A stretch of DNA of 17,855 nucleotides, taken from contig JAEYZJ010000187.1 in NCBI GenBank assembly GCA_023430705.1, positions 1 through 17,855 on the forward strand. The letters are read 5' to 3'. The notes below the pieces were generated by a model. The model was not told where the DNA came from. It worked only from the letters and a program-made list of their open reading frames with translations, and searched no databases. Every line of letters begins with the position of its first letter. Positions within the stretch are counted from its first letter, which is position 1. A program made the position numbers and the translations under genes. Shown one piece after another: positions 6,685 through 14,566 of this stretch. This stretch comes from Pseudomonadota bacterium. GTDB taxonomy: Bacteria > Pseudomonadota > Alphaproteobacteria > Rhizobiales > Devosiaceae.

Positions 6685-9600
6685 ATGAGCATTTTCCTGA
6701 GGTGGGGTGTACCCGCGTTTGTCACCGTCGTGGGTGGAACTGCCGCAGCGGTCGCGACCTCGGGCGCGGCCATTCCGCTCGATCTCGCCTCGCGGACCGG
6801 TGCCGCTATCGCCACCGCGACCTGGGCGGAAGTCAGCTTCGACGGTCGTGACGCGGTCGTGTCAGGCACGGCATCCAGCACCCGGATGATCGACGAGGCG
6901 GTTGCGACAGTTGCGGCTGTCCACGGTGTGCGATCGGTCACCTCACGCGCAACCGTCGCCGAACAGGCGAGCCCCTTTGCCTTCGTTGCCACCATTGTCC
7001 ATGGACAGATGACGCTGTCGGGCGCGCTGCCCGACGAGGCCGCGCGTCCAGGGATTCTCGCGGCTGCGGGGCAGGGGGCGATCGATGAGTTGAAGCCGAT
7101 GTCGGGTGTCCCCGGACGCACCGAGTGGCTCGCGGCCGTCGACTACGCGCTCGCCTATGCACGCGAGCTGGACGAGGGGGAGGTCGCCCTCTCGGATCTG
7201 GCCGTGACAGTGTCGGGCCGCGCCAGGTCGCAACAATCCCTCTCCACGCTCGAGCGGCTGGCGGCCGGCCCGACGCCTGCCGGCGTCGAAGTCGCATTTC
7301 ACGAATTCACGCCGCCTCTCCTGTCGCCCTACGAGTGGCGCGCCGACTACGACGGCAAGCGCCTGAGCCTCTCCGGTGCAACACCGGCGCCCGATGTCAC
7401 TGCCGGGCTCGTTGCCCTTGCGCCCACCGACATCCCCGTCTCGACAAGTCTCGTGCTGGCCTCCGGTGAGCCTGCGGGGTTTGCGGATACAGCTCGAGTG
7501 CTCCTGGAAAATCTGCTGCAGCTGGAGCAAGGTAGCGCCGAAATCTCGGGTGATACCTCAACCCTCGACGGCGTTCCTGTCGACGACGCAACGGCCGAGA
7601 GCGTTCGGGTAGCCATGACCACCGGCGGCACCAGGGTCACGCTCGCTCCGCCGCTCGTTGAGCAATACCAGTTCACCGCCGAGCGCACCGGTTCGGGGAT
7701 CGTCCTCGATGGCTTTGTGCCCGGCGAGGGTCTTCGCACTCGGCTCGATGCCCGGGATGGCGTCGATGCGACCAGCCTCGAGCTCGGGCGCGGCGCCCCG
7801 GACCGTTTCGAGGCCGGCGTCGATTTCATTGTCGAGGCGCTGGGCCGCATGAGCGAGGGCAGGGGCAGCATCAGCGGAACCTCGATCAGCCTCGAAGGTC
7901 GCGCCGCAACCGCCGCTGATTACATCTGGCTGGAGACTGCACTCGACCTCGGCGCGCCGCAGGGCCTCGTCCTTGCCGCTGCCGCGGTGAAGCCGCCTTT
8001 TGCAACTCCATTCACCTTCGCGGTGGAGAAAGCGGCCGACGGTGCGTTCACCGTGTCCGGCCATGTTCCGAGCGCGCAATCGCGCAAGCGCCTGCTCGCA
8101 GCGCTGCCGGCCGCAGCCGATGACAGGACCGCCATCGCCGATGGAAATCCGTCCGGTTTCGACTCCGCTGCGGTCAGCGGGGTCGAGCTCCTGGCGCTCC
8201 TCGACAGCGGCACGGTTGCCTACGACGGTACCGGCTGGAGCCTGACCGGAACGGTGAACGGCTCAGCTGAAGCCTTCGCCGCCGAAAGCGCGTTCGCTGC
8301 CGCGGGGCTGCGCGCTGCCGGGTGGTCCTACACTGTCGCCGTGCCGCAGGCGCCCTCGACTGCGGCGCTTCCGGTCATCGATCCCTATGTCTGGCGCGCC
8401 CGGAAGGCTGCGGGTGGAGCCATCACCTTGTCGGGCTTCGTCCCTACGTCGCAGCTCAAGGCCTATCTTTCGGTCCACGCCGGCAGCGACGTGACCGACG
8501 GCACCTCCGTCGGCGCCGGGGCGCCGGAGAGCTTCGTTACCGACGCCGTGGCGGCCCTCGACGCGTTGCTGGCCATGGAGGAGGGCAGCGTTGGCTTCTC
8601 CGCCGGCGAGTGGACCCTTGGCGGCACGGTCAAGTCGACGGCCGAGCGCCAGCGCATCGAGGGTGCGCTCCACGGCGCCACGGACGCAAGCCGCTGGCAC
8701 GTCGCGATCCAGGCTGCCGACGCCGCGCCGACGGTCACGCCGTTCGTGTGGTCGGCAACCCGCGCGGCCGACGGCACGGTGACGATTTCCGGCTACATCC
8801 CGAGCGACACCCTGCGCACGGCCCTTGCCCGGATTGCCGGAAGCGCCGTCATCGACAAGACGCTGGTCGGCTCCGGCGAGCCGTCGGGCTTCGCGCAGGA
8901 TGCCCAGGCCGGCCTCGCCGCGCTGCTCCGGCTGCAGTCCGGCGAACTCCGCTACGATGGTGCCGGATGGTCCATCTCCGGCCAACCCAAGACCGTGGCC
9001 GAGGTTGAAGCGGTCCAGTCAGCCATTTCGGCAATGTCCGATGGAGGCGACGGCTGGACGCAGGCGCTCGCCGCTCCGCTGCAACCAGCCACTACTGCCG
9101 ATCCGGCGACCGTCGAGACGGCGCCCGAAGCGCCGGCCGATGTAGCCGCCATAGCCCCCGAGCCGGTGGCGCCCGTCGACCGGAACTTCGTGTTCGTGGC
9201 CACCAAGGTGCTGGGTGGTCCGGTCGCCTTCAATGGGGCTGTGCCGGCCGAGCCCATGCGGCGCTACCTCGCCGTTATCACCAGTACCGAGCCCGCCGAA
9301 GCGCTTGCCATAAGCTCCAGCCTGCCCGGGGATTTCATCCCCAACGCGGAAGCGGGCAGCCGGGCCCTCGCGTCGCTCGCCGACGGTGAATTCGGCCTCA
9401 GTGGCGACACCTGGGTCTTCTCGGGGCGCGCCGAAACCGAGGCACAGCGGCAAGCTGCTCTCGACCAGCTGGGCGCCGCTCCTCCGGGCAGCAGGTGGGA
9501 AACCAGCGTGACCCTGCTGCCGCCATTTCTCGTCTGCAAGGACAAGGTTGGTGCGCTCGCGTCGCGCAATGCCATCCTGTTCCAGTCGGGCAGTGCGACC

Positions 9601-9894
9601 ATAGCTCCCGCTTCCTTCGCCGCGATCGACGAACTTGTGGCCGACCTTGCGCTTTGCCCCGAGGCGACTGTTGAAGTTGAGGGCCACACCGACTCCGACG
9701 GCGATGATCAGGCCAATCTCGCGCTCTCCGTCTTCCGCGCCGAGGCCGTCGTCGAGGCCTTGATCGCCCGTGGCGTTTCGCCGGACCGGCTCTACGCCAT
9801 CGGCTATGGCGAGAGCCTGCCCGTGGCCAGCAACGACACGCGGGCGGGGAAGCAGGCCAATCGGCGCATCGCCTTCACCCTGTCGGAGCGATAG
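6685..9894 (+). CDS. Large repeat protein: BON-like repeats with C-terminal OmpA domain
   Basis: A 1069-residue envelope protein. The start chosen is the ATG of MSIFLRW, directly before a hydrophobic signal/anchor segment (about 6-35); the frame is open upstream to a TTG at 6628 but without such logic. Residues 45-90 resemble one BON domain (DAVVSGTA..., GVRSVTS). Then about seven repeats of 112-148 residues follow, each opening with a P-aromatic-x-aromatic strand and a V.LSG.VP turn whose Gly falls at 113, 231, 343, 459, 584, 703 and 851. Each continues with a GF..A...L..LL.L..G....G..W.L.G second half. An Ala/Pro-rich linker (about 797-832) precedes repeat 7. Residues 955-1069 are an OmpA_C domain with GHTDSDG, NLALSVFRAE and GYGE, retaining the Asp and Arg that bind diaminopimelate. 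It should tether to peptidoglycan; the ligand of the repeats is unknown. It leads a tight gene cluster. Confidence 0.85.
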   Translation: MSIFLRWGVPAFVTVVGGTAAAVATSGAAIPLDLASRTGAAIATATWAEVSFDGRDAVVSGTASSTRMIDEAVATVAAVHGVRSVTSRATVAEQASPFAFVATIVHGQMTLSGALPDEAARPGILAAAGQGAIDELKPMSGVPGRTEWLAAVDYALAYARELDEGEVALSDLAVTVSGRARSQQSLSTLERLAAGPTPAGVEVAFHEFTPPLLSPYEWRADYDGKRLSLSGATPAPDVTAGLVALAPTDIPVSTSLVLASGEPAGFADTARVLLENLLQLEQGSAEISGDTSTLDGVPVDDATAESVRVAMTTGGTRVTLAPPLVEQYQFTAERTGSGIVLDGFVPGEGLRTRLDARDGVDATSLELGRGAPDRFEAGVDFIVEALGRMSEGRGSISGTSISLEGRAATAADYIWLETALDLGAPQGLVLAAAAVKPPFATPFTFAVEKAADGAFTVSGHVPSAQSRKRLLAALPAAADDRTAIADGNPSGFDSAAVSGVELLALLDSGTVAYDGTGWSLTGTVNGSAEAFAAESAFAAAGLRAAGWSYTVAVPQAPSTAALPVIDPYVWRARKAAGGAITLSGFVPTSQLKAYLSVHAGSDVTDGTSVGAGAPESFVTDAVAALDALLAMEEGSVGFSAGEWTLGGTVKSTAERQRIEGALHGATDASRWHVAIQAADAAPTVTPFVWSATRAADGTVTISGYIPSDTLRTALARIAGSAVIDKTLVGSGEPSGFAQDAQAGLAALLRLQSGELRYDGAGWSISGQPKTVAEVEAVQSAISAMSDGGDGWTQALAAPLQPATTADPATVETAPEAPADVAAIAPEPVAPVDRNFVFVATKVLGGPVAFNGAVPAEPMRRYLAVITSTEPAEALAISSSLPGDFIPNAEAGSRALASLADGEFGLSGDTWVFSGRAETEAQRQAALDQLGAAPPGSRWETSVTLLPPFLVCKDKVGALASRNAILFQSGSATIAPASFAAIDELVADLALCPEATVEVEGHTDSDGDDQANLALSVFRAEAVVEALIARGVSPDRLYAIGYGESLPVASNDTRAGKQANRRIAFTLSER

Positions 9895-9899
9895 CCGCC

Positions 9900-10010
9900 A
9901 TGCTGGATACCGTGAGCTACCTGTTGCAGTTCTACTGGCCCTTCGCGCTGGGCGCATTGGTCATCGGCCTCGTGACGGGATGGTTCTCGGTCGAGAAGCG
10001 GAAGGGCTGA
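9900..10010 (+). CDS. 36-residue single-pass membrane miniprotein
   Basis: A short frame from ATG 9900 to TGA 10010, beginning five bases after the stop of the OmpA-repeat gene and ending six bases before the next start, so it is well placed for translational coupling. The product has a polar start (MLDTVSY), a hydrophobic helix (about residues 8-28, including FYWPFALGALVIGLVTGW) and a basic tail (EKRKG), which predicts an inner-membrane helix with the C-terminus in the cytoplasm. I do not recognise a named family. Its size, charge pattern and tight packing suggest a real small protein, perhaps a partner of the neighbouring one-TM protein, but expression is not shown. Confidence 0.65.
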   Translation: MLDTVSYLLQFYWPFALGALVIGLVTGWFSVEKRKG

Positions 10011-10016
10011 TCCTCG

Positions 10017-10676
10017 GTGATACTCAATCCGGCTCATCTTCTCGAAACGGCTTTCCTGTTGCTGGCCGCGTTCTTGACCGGCGCAACCATCGGCTCGCTG
10101 GCGCGGGTGATCGTCCGGCGCCTTGGCCAGAAGCCGCCTGAAACGGTCGTGGAGACGAGGTCCGAAGCACTGGTGTCGGAGCAGCCCACGCTCGTCGTTG
10201 CCCCCGTGATCGACCCGGTCGTCAAGCCAGCGGCGCCACAGCCTCCCGTCGTGGTGCCGGTTCCGGACTTTTCCGACGTCATCGCCCTCACCGCGTCAGC
10301 GGCCGAGACACCCGAGACGGGCGGACCCCCGCAACTTCAGGTGGTATCCGCCGGCGCAGCTGCGAAGCCAGTCATGGCGCCGGCGCGTGTCGCAGGTCAG
10401 ACGACGTCCGGGGTGCTTGTTCCGTCCCCACGTGCCGCCACCGCTGCCAGGACGGAGGCGCGGTCCGGACCGGGCGCTGACGTCATCCCATTTCCGTCGG
10501 CTGGCGCCGCAGAATCCGAAACCGGGTCACCGCCGCCGCCGGCTGACGCCTCGCCCGCGACCGGGGCGTTCTCGGACGGAAGCCTGCCGGGCAGCCCCGA
10601 CTCGATGCCGGACGCTGAAGTGCCGATCTCTCGCAGCCCGGCGATACGAGCGCTGTCGATGACGAGGCCGCCGTGA
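10017..10676 (+). CDS. One-TM, Ala/Pro-rich protein; probably the 5' part of a frameshifted gene
   Basis: Starts at GTG 10017 (AAGGG about ten bases upstream); 219 residues. Residues 5-30 (LLETAFLLLAAFLTGATIGSLA) form a transmembrane helix followed by arginines, so the rest is predicted cytoplasmic. That part is low-complexity Ala/Pro/Val-rich with short motifs such as VIPFP and no recognisable fold. The last 18 codons before TGA use ATA, CGA and AGG, rare elsewhere here. Meanwhile the next frame reads DTSAVDDEAAVMRAIEGG straight into the HhH-like gene that follows. A one-base loss near 10620-10622 would explain this, joining both frames into one protein of about 354 residues with a membrane anchor, flexible linker and HhH domain. 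Alternatively these are two coupled genes (TGATG overlap). Confidence 0.7.
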   Translation: MILNPAHLLETAFLLLAAFLTGATIGSLARVIVRRLGQKPPETVVETRSEALVSEQPTLVVAPVIDPVVKPAAPQPPVVVPVPDFSDVIALTASAAETPETGGPPQLQVVSAGAAAKPVMAPARVAGQTTSGVLVPSPRAATAARTEARSGPGADVIPFPSAGAAESETGSPPPPADASPATGAFSDGSLPGSPDSMPDAEVPISRSPAIRALSMTRPP

Positions 10677-11080
10677 TGCGTGCCATCGAGGGCGGCGGCT
10701 GGTCGCCGAAGCGCCGGCCCTCCCGCGCGGCACGCAGGGCGCCTGAACCCGATGGGGTTGCCGCGGACGAACCCGTACGCGGTGCCCGTTCCGCGTCGGT
10801 CGATGAAGCACCGGGCCGTCCCAAGGGTATCGAGGCCCCCCGCGACGGCGGCCGCGACGATCTCACCAACATCATCGGCGTCCTGCCAGTCATCGAAACC
10901 GCGCTTAACCGCGCCGGCATCTATCACTTCGATCAGATTGCGGACTTCAGCGATGAAAACGTCGCCTGGCTCGAGGGGCATCTCGGCATATCTGGGCGCA
11001 TCGACCGGGAGCAGTGGCGACAGCAGGCCCGCGAACTCGCCATCGTGTCCGAGCGGGACCGAAAGGTTGCAGGCAACTAG
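10676..11080 (+). CDS. Helix-hairpin-helix-like domain protein (DDLT...IG type), 3' part of the split gene
   Basis: From ATG 10676 (overlapping the previous TGA as TGATG) to TAG 11080; 134 residues. Residues 1-58 are Arg/Ala/Pro-rich linker. Residues 60-121 (RDDLTNIIGVLPVIE, LNRAGIYHFDQIADF, VAWLE, GRIDREQWRQQARELA) match the small domain often found at the C-terminus of alphaproteobacterial proteins such as some NuoE and ribosomal L21 extensions, usually written DDL..I.GIGP.IE..L...GI..FDQIA. Here the hairpin GIGP reads GVLP, so a Gly of the turn is lost. The function of the domain outside DNA-repair HhH proteins is unclear to me. The frame is open back to 10619, upstream of the ATG, with protein-like sequence, supporting a former fusion with the preceding gene. 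It converges with the hydrolase gene two bases away. Confidence 0.7.
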   Translation: MRAIEGGGWSPKRRPSRAARRAPEPDGVAADEPVRGARSASVDEAPGRPKGIEAPRDGGRDDLTNIIGVLPVIETALNRAGIYHFDQIADFSDENVAWLEGHLGISGRIDREQWRQQARELAIVSERDRKVAGN

Positions 11081-11082
11081 GG

Positions 11083-12021
11083 TCAGGCCGCGCGCCGACG
11101 CTTGAGCAGCCTGCGCACGAAGTCGGCGAACGGCTCCACGTCCTCCGGGGTGTTGAGCAGGGCAGGGGAGCCCTGGCCTTCGATCACATATCCCTCGCAG
11201 TCGCGCCGGCGCCGGAGCATTTCCTCGAAGGTCTCCCGGCGCACCTGCTCGGTAAGCTGCGTTCGCATCAGCATCAACGGCGCATTGGCGAGCGCGTTGT
11301 AGAGCGGCCACTGAGGCACCAGGATGTCGTCGTGTTCGAAGACCTCGAGCATCTTGATCAGGTGCGGATCGAACAGCGCGTGCACGCGCCCGCGCTGGTC
11401 AAGGTAATGCGTCCGTCCCGCGAGCAATTCGAGCAGCCGATCGTTTGCAGCGGGGTAGTCCGGGGCCAGCATTCGCCGCGACATGGCGCGGTAGCTCGCC
11501 TCCGACCGCGTGGCCCCAAGGTCCTTCAGGTTGTTGCGCAGTCTTACGAGGCCCCGGGGGTCCGATACCGGGCCTGCGTCGATCAGAACGGCGCCCACGA
11601 CCAGGTTGGGCCGTTCTGCGGCGAGAGCCATGGTGACCTGTCCGCCATACCCCTGGCCGACGAGGATCGCTCCGTCCACGGCGAGCGCTGCAAGCACCTG
11701 GATGAGATCGCGCGCGTCCACGGTGGAGACGTAGCGCGACTTGTCGCGTCGATCCGACGACCGCCCACGCCCCTTGAGGTCAACCAGCACCACGGGCCAG
11801 TCATCGATATGCGCGCCGCGGAAATGGTTCGCGAAGTCGGCGAAGTCCGACATGTTCCGCTGGTAGCCGGGCACGCAGACGACGGGAATGCGGCCTATAC
11901 CGAGCCTGCCCGAGACATGCACGGCGATCTGCTCGTCCGCAGGCCCTATCGTGAAGCGCCTCACCGGCAAGCCCTGGAAGCCGCGGTAGTCCTCGGGAAC
12001 GGTGCGTGTGCGCTCGAACAT
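11083..12021 (-). CDS. Alpha/beta-hydrolase-fold protein, probable pseudoenzyme
   Basis: A 312-residue protein with the core layout of alpha/beta hydrolases: VVCVPGYQRN (oxyanion region, 47-56), VVLVDLKGRGRSS (77-89), the nucleophile elbow at 120-127 and a C-terminal core helix. The elbow reads VGQGYGG where GxSxG is expected, so residue 124 is Gly (GGG codon, 11650-11652 on plus). The acid strand reads LMLMRTQLTEQV (about 249-260) where relatives have an Asp-bearing RG.NSDLL. The His loop reads EGQGSPALL (281-289) where GQGHAPLL is usual, giving Ser285 instead of His. All three catalytic positions therefore look substituted, while the fold-defining parts are kept. It has no signal peptide. 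A binding or regulatory role is possible; substrate unknown. The ribosome site is weak (CTAGGCA just before ATG). Confidence 0.85.
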   Translation of the reverse strand: MFERTRTVPEDYRGFQGLPVRRFTIGPADEQIAVHVSGRLGIGRIPVVCVPGYQRNMSDFADFANHFRGAHIDDWPVVLVDLKGRGRSSDRRDKSRYVSTVDARDLIQVLAALAVDGAILVGQGYGGQVTMALAAERPNLVVGAVLIDAGPVSDPRGLVRLRNNLKDLGATRSEASYRAMSRRMLAPDYPAANDRLLELLAGRTHYLDQRGRVHALFDPHLIKMLEVFEHDDILVPQWPLYNALANAPLMLMRTQLTEQVRRETFEEMLRRRRDCEGYVIEGQGSPALLNTPEDVEPFADFVRRLLKRRRAA

Positions 12022-12136
12022 TGCCTAGCGATATCAGCAGCCGTGCTCGACGCCAACGGCCGCGCCAGCGCATGGCGTCTTATCGCTGTGCACGCCCTCG
12101 ACCGCACCAGCCCCCGGGTTGGGAAACGGTATCGGC

Positions 12137-14278
12137 CTAGCTGGGGATTTTCCTCAGCGCACTTTCGATGCTGAGGTCGTCCTTCCCGAGGCGGGCACGG
12201 TAGACGAGATAGTTGCCAAGCACGCGCTTCACATAGGTGCGCGTCTCTTGCACCGGGATCAACTCCACCCACACCACGGGGTCAACGGCCTCCGAGCGTG
12301 GATCGCCAAAGGCCTTGATCCATTTGCGTGCGTTGCCGCCCCCCGCATTGTAGGCGGCGGCCGCCAGCACCAGCGAACCATCGAAGCGTTCGAGCTGGGC
12401 CTTGAGGTAGGTCGAGCCGAGCAGCGTGTTGTATTCCGCGTCGGTGGTCAGTTTGCTCTTGGAGTATGCGACGCCCAACTTCCCCGCCGTCTCCTCGGCC
12501 GTGGCCGGCATGAGTTGCATCAACCCGCGCGCTCCCGCCGACGAAATGGCGTCTACCTGGAAACGGCTCTCCTGCCTGGTGATCGCATAGACCGCGGCAT
12601 GGTCAATGGAGGCGATCCTGGTGGTCGGCAGTCCGTCCTTGGGGAAGTTGAACAGATCCATCGGCACGCCGCTTCGCTCGGCATTGTCGGCGATGCTGAT
12701 TGCGAGGTTATGCGCGCCGAGGGACTGCGCCATCCTCGCCGCGAGCACCAGCTCTCCACCATCGGTCAGCTTTGCGGCGAAGTCCCGCAGCAGCGATACT
12801 GCCATCTGCTGCTGTCCGTTTCTGGCCAGCAGCTCGATGGCGCGCACCGGTTCGCGACGCGCGAAGTCTGCTTCGACCTGTTCGGTCGAGGGCATTTCCC
12901 GCAGTTGGAACGATTTCTGCCCGAGCGCACTTCGGGCCAGTTGGCCGTAGTAGACCGTGCCGAACCTGGCCGCCGCTTCCCAGGCGGCCTTCGCGCCCTC
13001 GACGTCACCTAGCTCCGCCCGGGCTCGACCCAGCCAGTAATTTGCCTGCGTCACCGAGTCGGGCAGCGTCGAATAGGTGACCATTCCCTCGAAATGCTGG
13101 GCGGCCGACTTGGGATCCTCAAGGAAGGACAGGGCTATCCAACCAGCGTGAAAGTGGGCCTCGACCTGCCGTCCCTCCGGCCCGTCCCGGTAGCCGTCGG
13201 CCGCCCGATAGGCGCGCTTCATGTCGCCCAGGGCGATCAGTTGCCGCGTCAGCGCCCGGCGCTCGTACCAGACCTCGTCGGCGTCGGCGACGGTGCCTTT
13301 GATCCTGTCGAAATAGGCGATCGACTGGTCCCACAGTTCGAACTTCCGAGCCCGTTGCGCGCGGCTGAACAGGTAGACAGGATTGCCGTGCATGGAGGGG
13401 TCGACGTCGTCGAGCAGCTTCTTGGCGTTCTTGGCATCGCGCGAAACAGCATTGCGCGCTATTGCCAGTGATCTCTGCGCCGGCGTCAGGAACTTCATGA
13501 TCCTTTCGACACCAGTGGCCCGATCATGCATCATCAGGTGCATGGCGCGCGCCCAGTGGGCGTCGTTGTCCAACAGGTTGCCGAGCTTGTTCAGCACCTT
13601 GGCCTCGGTCGACTGGTCCAGGACGTTCTCTGTCCAGATCGCCCGCGCGATGCGGGCCGCGCGGGCCCTCTGCCCGTCTTCCACATAGGCCTCAGCCAGC
13701 GCTATCTGCGCGGAAACCGTAACCGGCATCGAACCGCCCAGTTCGGCGATGGTCGCCTTGTGGCCTACCCCCGCCCGCAGCAGCGCTTGCTCGATCCGCG
13801 TCCTGAACACCTGCGGCGTCTCGAAATCCGGTGCGGTCCTGGCGAACTCCTTCACCCCCGCGAGGCCCACCTCGCCATTGCCGAAATAGATCGCAGCCCA
13901 CTGGATCGCATGACGCTCCGCGGGATCCGGCAACCGCTTCGCCGCCTCGAATGCAGAGGCCCGCTCTCCGTCGACTATGAGCTTTACAGCTGCCCTGAAG
14001 TCAGCCGAGCCCTGCTGCTGCAGGGGGAGTGATGGCGAGGCCGCGGGGGTTATCGCACCTGTGACGACGGGATCAACGATCGTAGATGGCGGCACCAGGT
14101 CGGCAACGAGCGCCGGGGCCCGCGGTTCAACTGCGGCAGAACCGGCGGCGCCGGGCATGGGAAGATCAGCGCTGCTATTGGCGCGCGACAGCACGGTCGT
14201 CAGCAGCGGAATCGCTGCGACCGCACTCAAGGCAAGGATGCCGATGGCCAGGCCTTTTCGCGCGCGTGCAATCAGCAT
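12137..14278 (-). CDS. Periplasmic soluble lytic murein transglycosylase (SLT family)
   Basis: It cleaves the MurNAc-GlcNAc bond of peptidoglycan, leaving 1,6-anhydro ends. The start taken is ATG 14278 (713 residues): AGGACGA lies about seven bases upstream and the protein begins MLIARARKGLAIGILAL, a basic then hydrophobic export signal. The frame is open to 14437 but that extension is not signal-like. An Ala/Pro-rich linker (about 30-70) is followed by a long alpha-helical superhelix (about 80-520), as in Slt70, and the catalytic domain (about 560-690). There ITRQESRF carries the acid Glu570, followed by SSAGARGLMQLMPATA, AAYNAGGGNARKW and PVQETRTYVKRVLGNY, all intact. It faces dapA divergently and may use the DAP-containing wall as its target. 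No membrane partner gene is adjacent. Confidence 0.93.
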   Translation of the reverse strand: MLIARARKGLAIGILALSAVAAIPLLTTVLSRANSSADLPMPGAAGSAAVEPRAPALVADLVPPSTIVDPVVTGAITPAASPSLPLQQQGSADFRAAVKLIVDGERASAFEAAKRLPDPAERHAIQWAAIYFGNGEVGLAGVKEFARTAPDFETPQVFRTRIEQALLRAGVGHKATIAELGGSMPVTVSAQIALAEAYVEDGQRARAARIARAIWTENVLDQSTEAKVLNKLGNLLDNDAHWARAMHLMMHDRATGVERIMKFLTPAQRSLAIARNAVSRDAKNAKKLLDDVDPSMHGNPVYLFSRAQRARKFELWDQSIAYFDRIKGTVADADEVWYERRALTRQLIALGDMKRAYRAADGYRDGPEGRQVEAHFHAGWIALSFLEDPKSAAQHFEGMVTYSTLPDSVTQANYWLGRARAELGDVEGAKAAWEAAARFGTVYYGQLARSALGQKSFQLREMPSTEQVEADFARREPVRAIELLARNGQQQMAVSLLRDFAAKLTDGGELVLAARMAQSLGAHNLAISIADNAERSGVPMDLFNFPKDGLPTTRIASIDHAAVYAITRQESRFQVDAISSAGARGLMQLMPATAEETAGKLGVAYSKSKLTTDAEYNTLLGSTYLKAQLERFDGSLVLAAAAYNAGGGNARKWIKAFGDPRSEAVDPVVWVELIPVQETRTYVKRVLGNYLVYRARLGKDDLSIESALRKIPS

Positions 14279-14339
14279 TCTAGTCGTCCTGTTGGTCCTC
14301 GATACACGTCCAACAAGGTGCCCCCACCCCTGCAGTCGT

Positions 14340-14374
14340 AACCAAATGTGCACCCTTCGCGTGAATGTTTGGTT
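14340..14374. repeat. Inverted repeat AACCAAA / TTTGGTT
   Basis: Perfect 7-bp arms at 14340-14346 and 14368-14374, separated by 21 bases, with partial further symmetry inside (TGTGCAC against GCGTGAA). It sits 61 bases upstream of the transglycosylase start and 50 bases before the dapA -35 candidate. This layout suits a regulator operator or a leader hairpin. Confidence 0.45.
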
Positions 14375-14423
14375 AGCCGCCAGGACCCTGTGGGTGTGCG
14401 TCGCGCCCTCACAGACAGCTTGC

Positions 14424-14452
14424 TTGTCGCGCCGCACGAGAAAAACTATGGT
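14424..14452 (+). promoter_or_regulatory. Candidate sigma-70 promoter for dapA
   Basis: TTGTCG (14424-14429), 17-base spacer, TATGGT (14447-14452): four of six matches in each box with ideal spacing. Transcription would begin near 14459, giving a leader of about 108 bases. Predicted by eye only. Confidence 0.4.
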
Positions 14453-14566
14453 GCGCGACTATGGCCTCCGGATGATCCGCATGTGGCCGCATCTTGGCCG
14501 CCTGGCCCACCAACAAGCCCGCGCTCGCCTCAGGCAGCGCATCTGTTCAAGAGGAATTCACCCGAA

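Larger units (their letters stand above)
14279..14566. promoter_or_regulatory. Divergent regulatory region, lytic transglycosylase / dapA
   Basis: These 288 bases lie between two divergent starts. The dapA promoter candidate and the AACCAAA inverted repeat are listed separately. For the minus-strand gene the only clear site is the AGGA ribosome site (14287-14290). No other gene-like frame is convincing. Confidence 0.5.

Noticed and set aside
10397..11311. A 304-codon minus-strand frame across the split HhH gene
   Set aside because: Low-complexity Ala/Arg/Gly-rich translation and overlap with two genes with real motifs; a shadow frame.
14279..14437. N-terminal extension of the lytic transglycosylase to a start at 14437
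   Set aside because: ATG 14278 has a good ribosome site and begins a normal signal sequence; the 53 added residues would bury it.
14348..14566. N-terminal extension of DapA to 14348
   Set aside because: The 73 extra residues lack family similarity and would overlap the candidate promoter; MLRGSITALITPF is the canonical DapA start.
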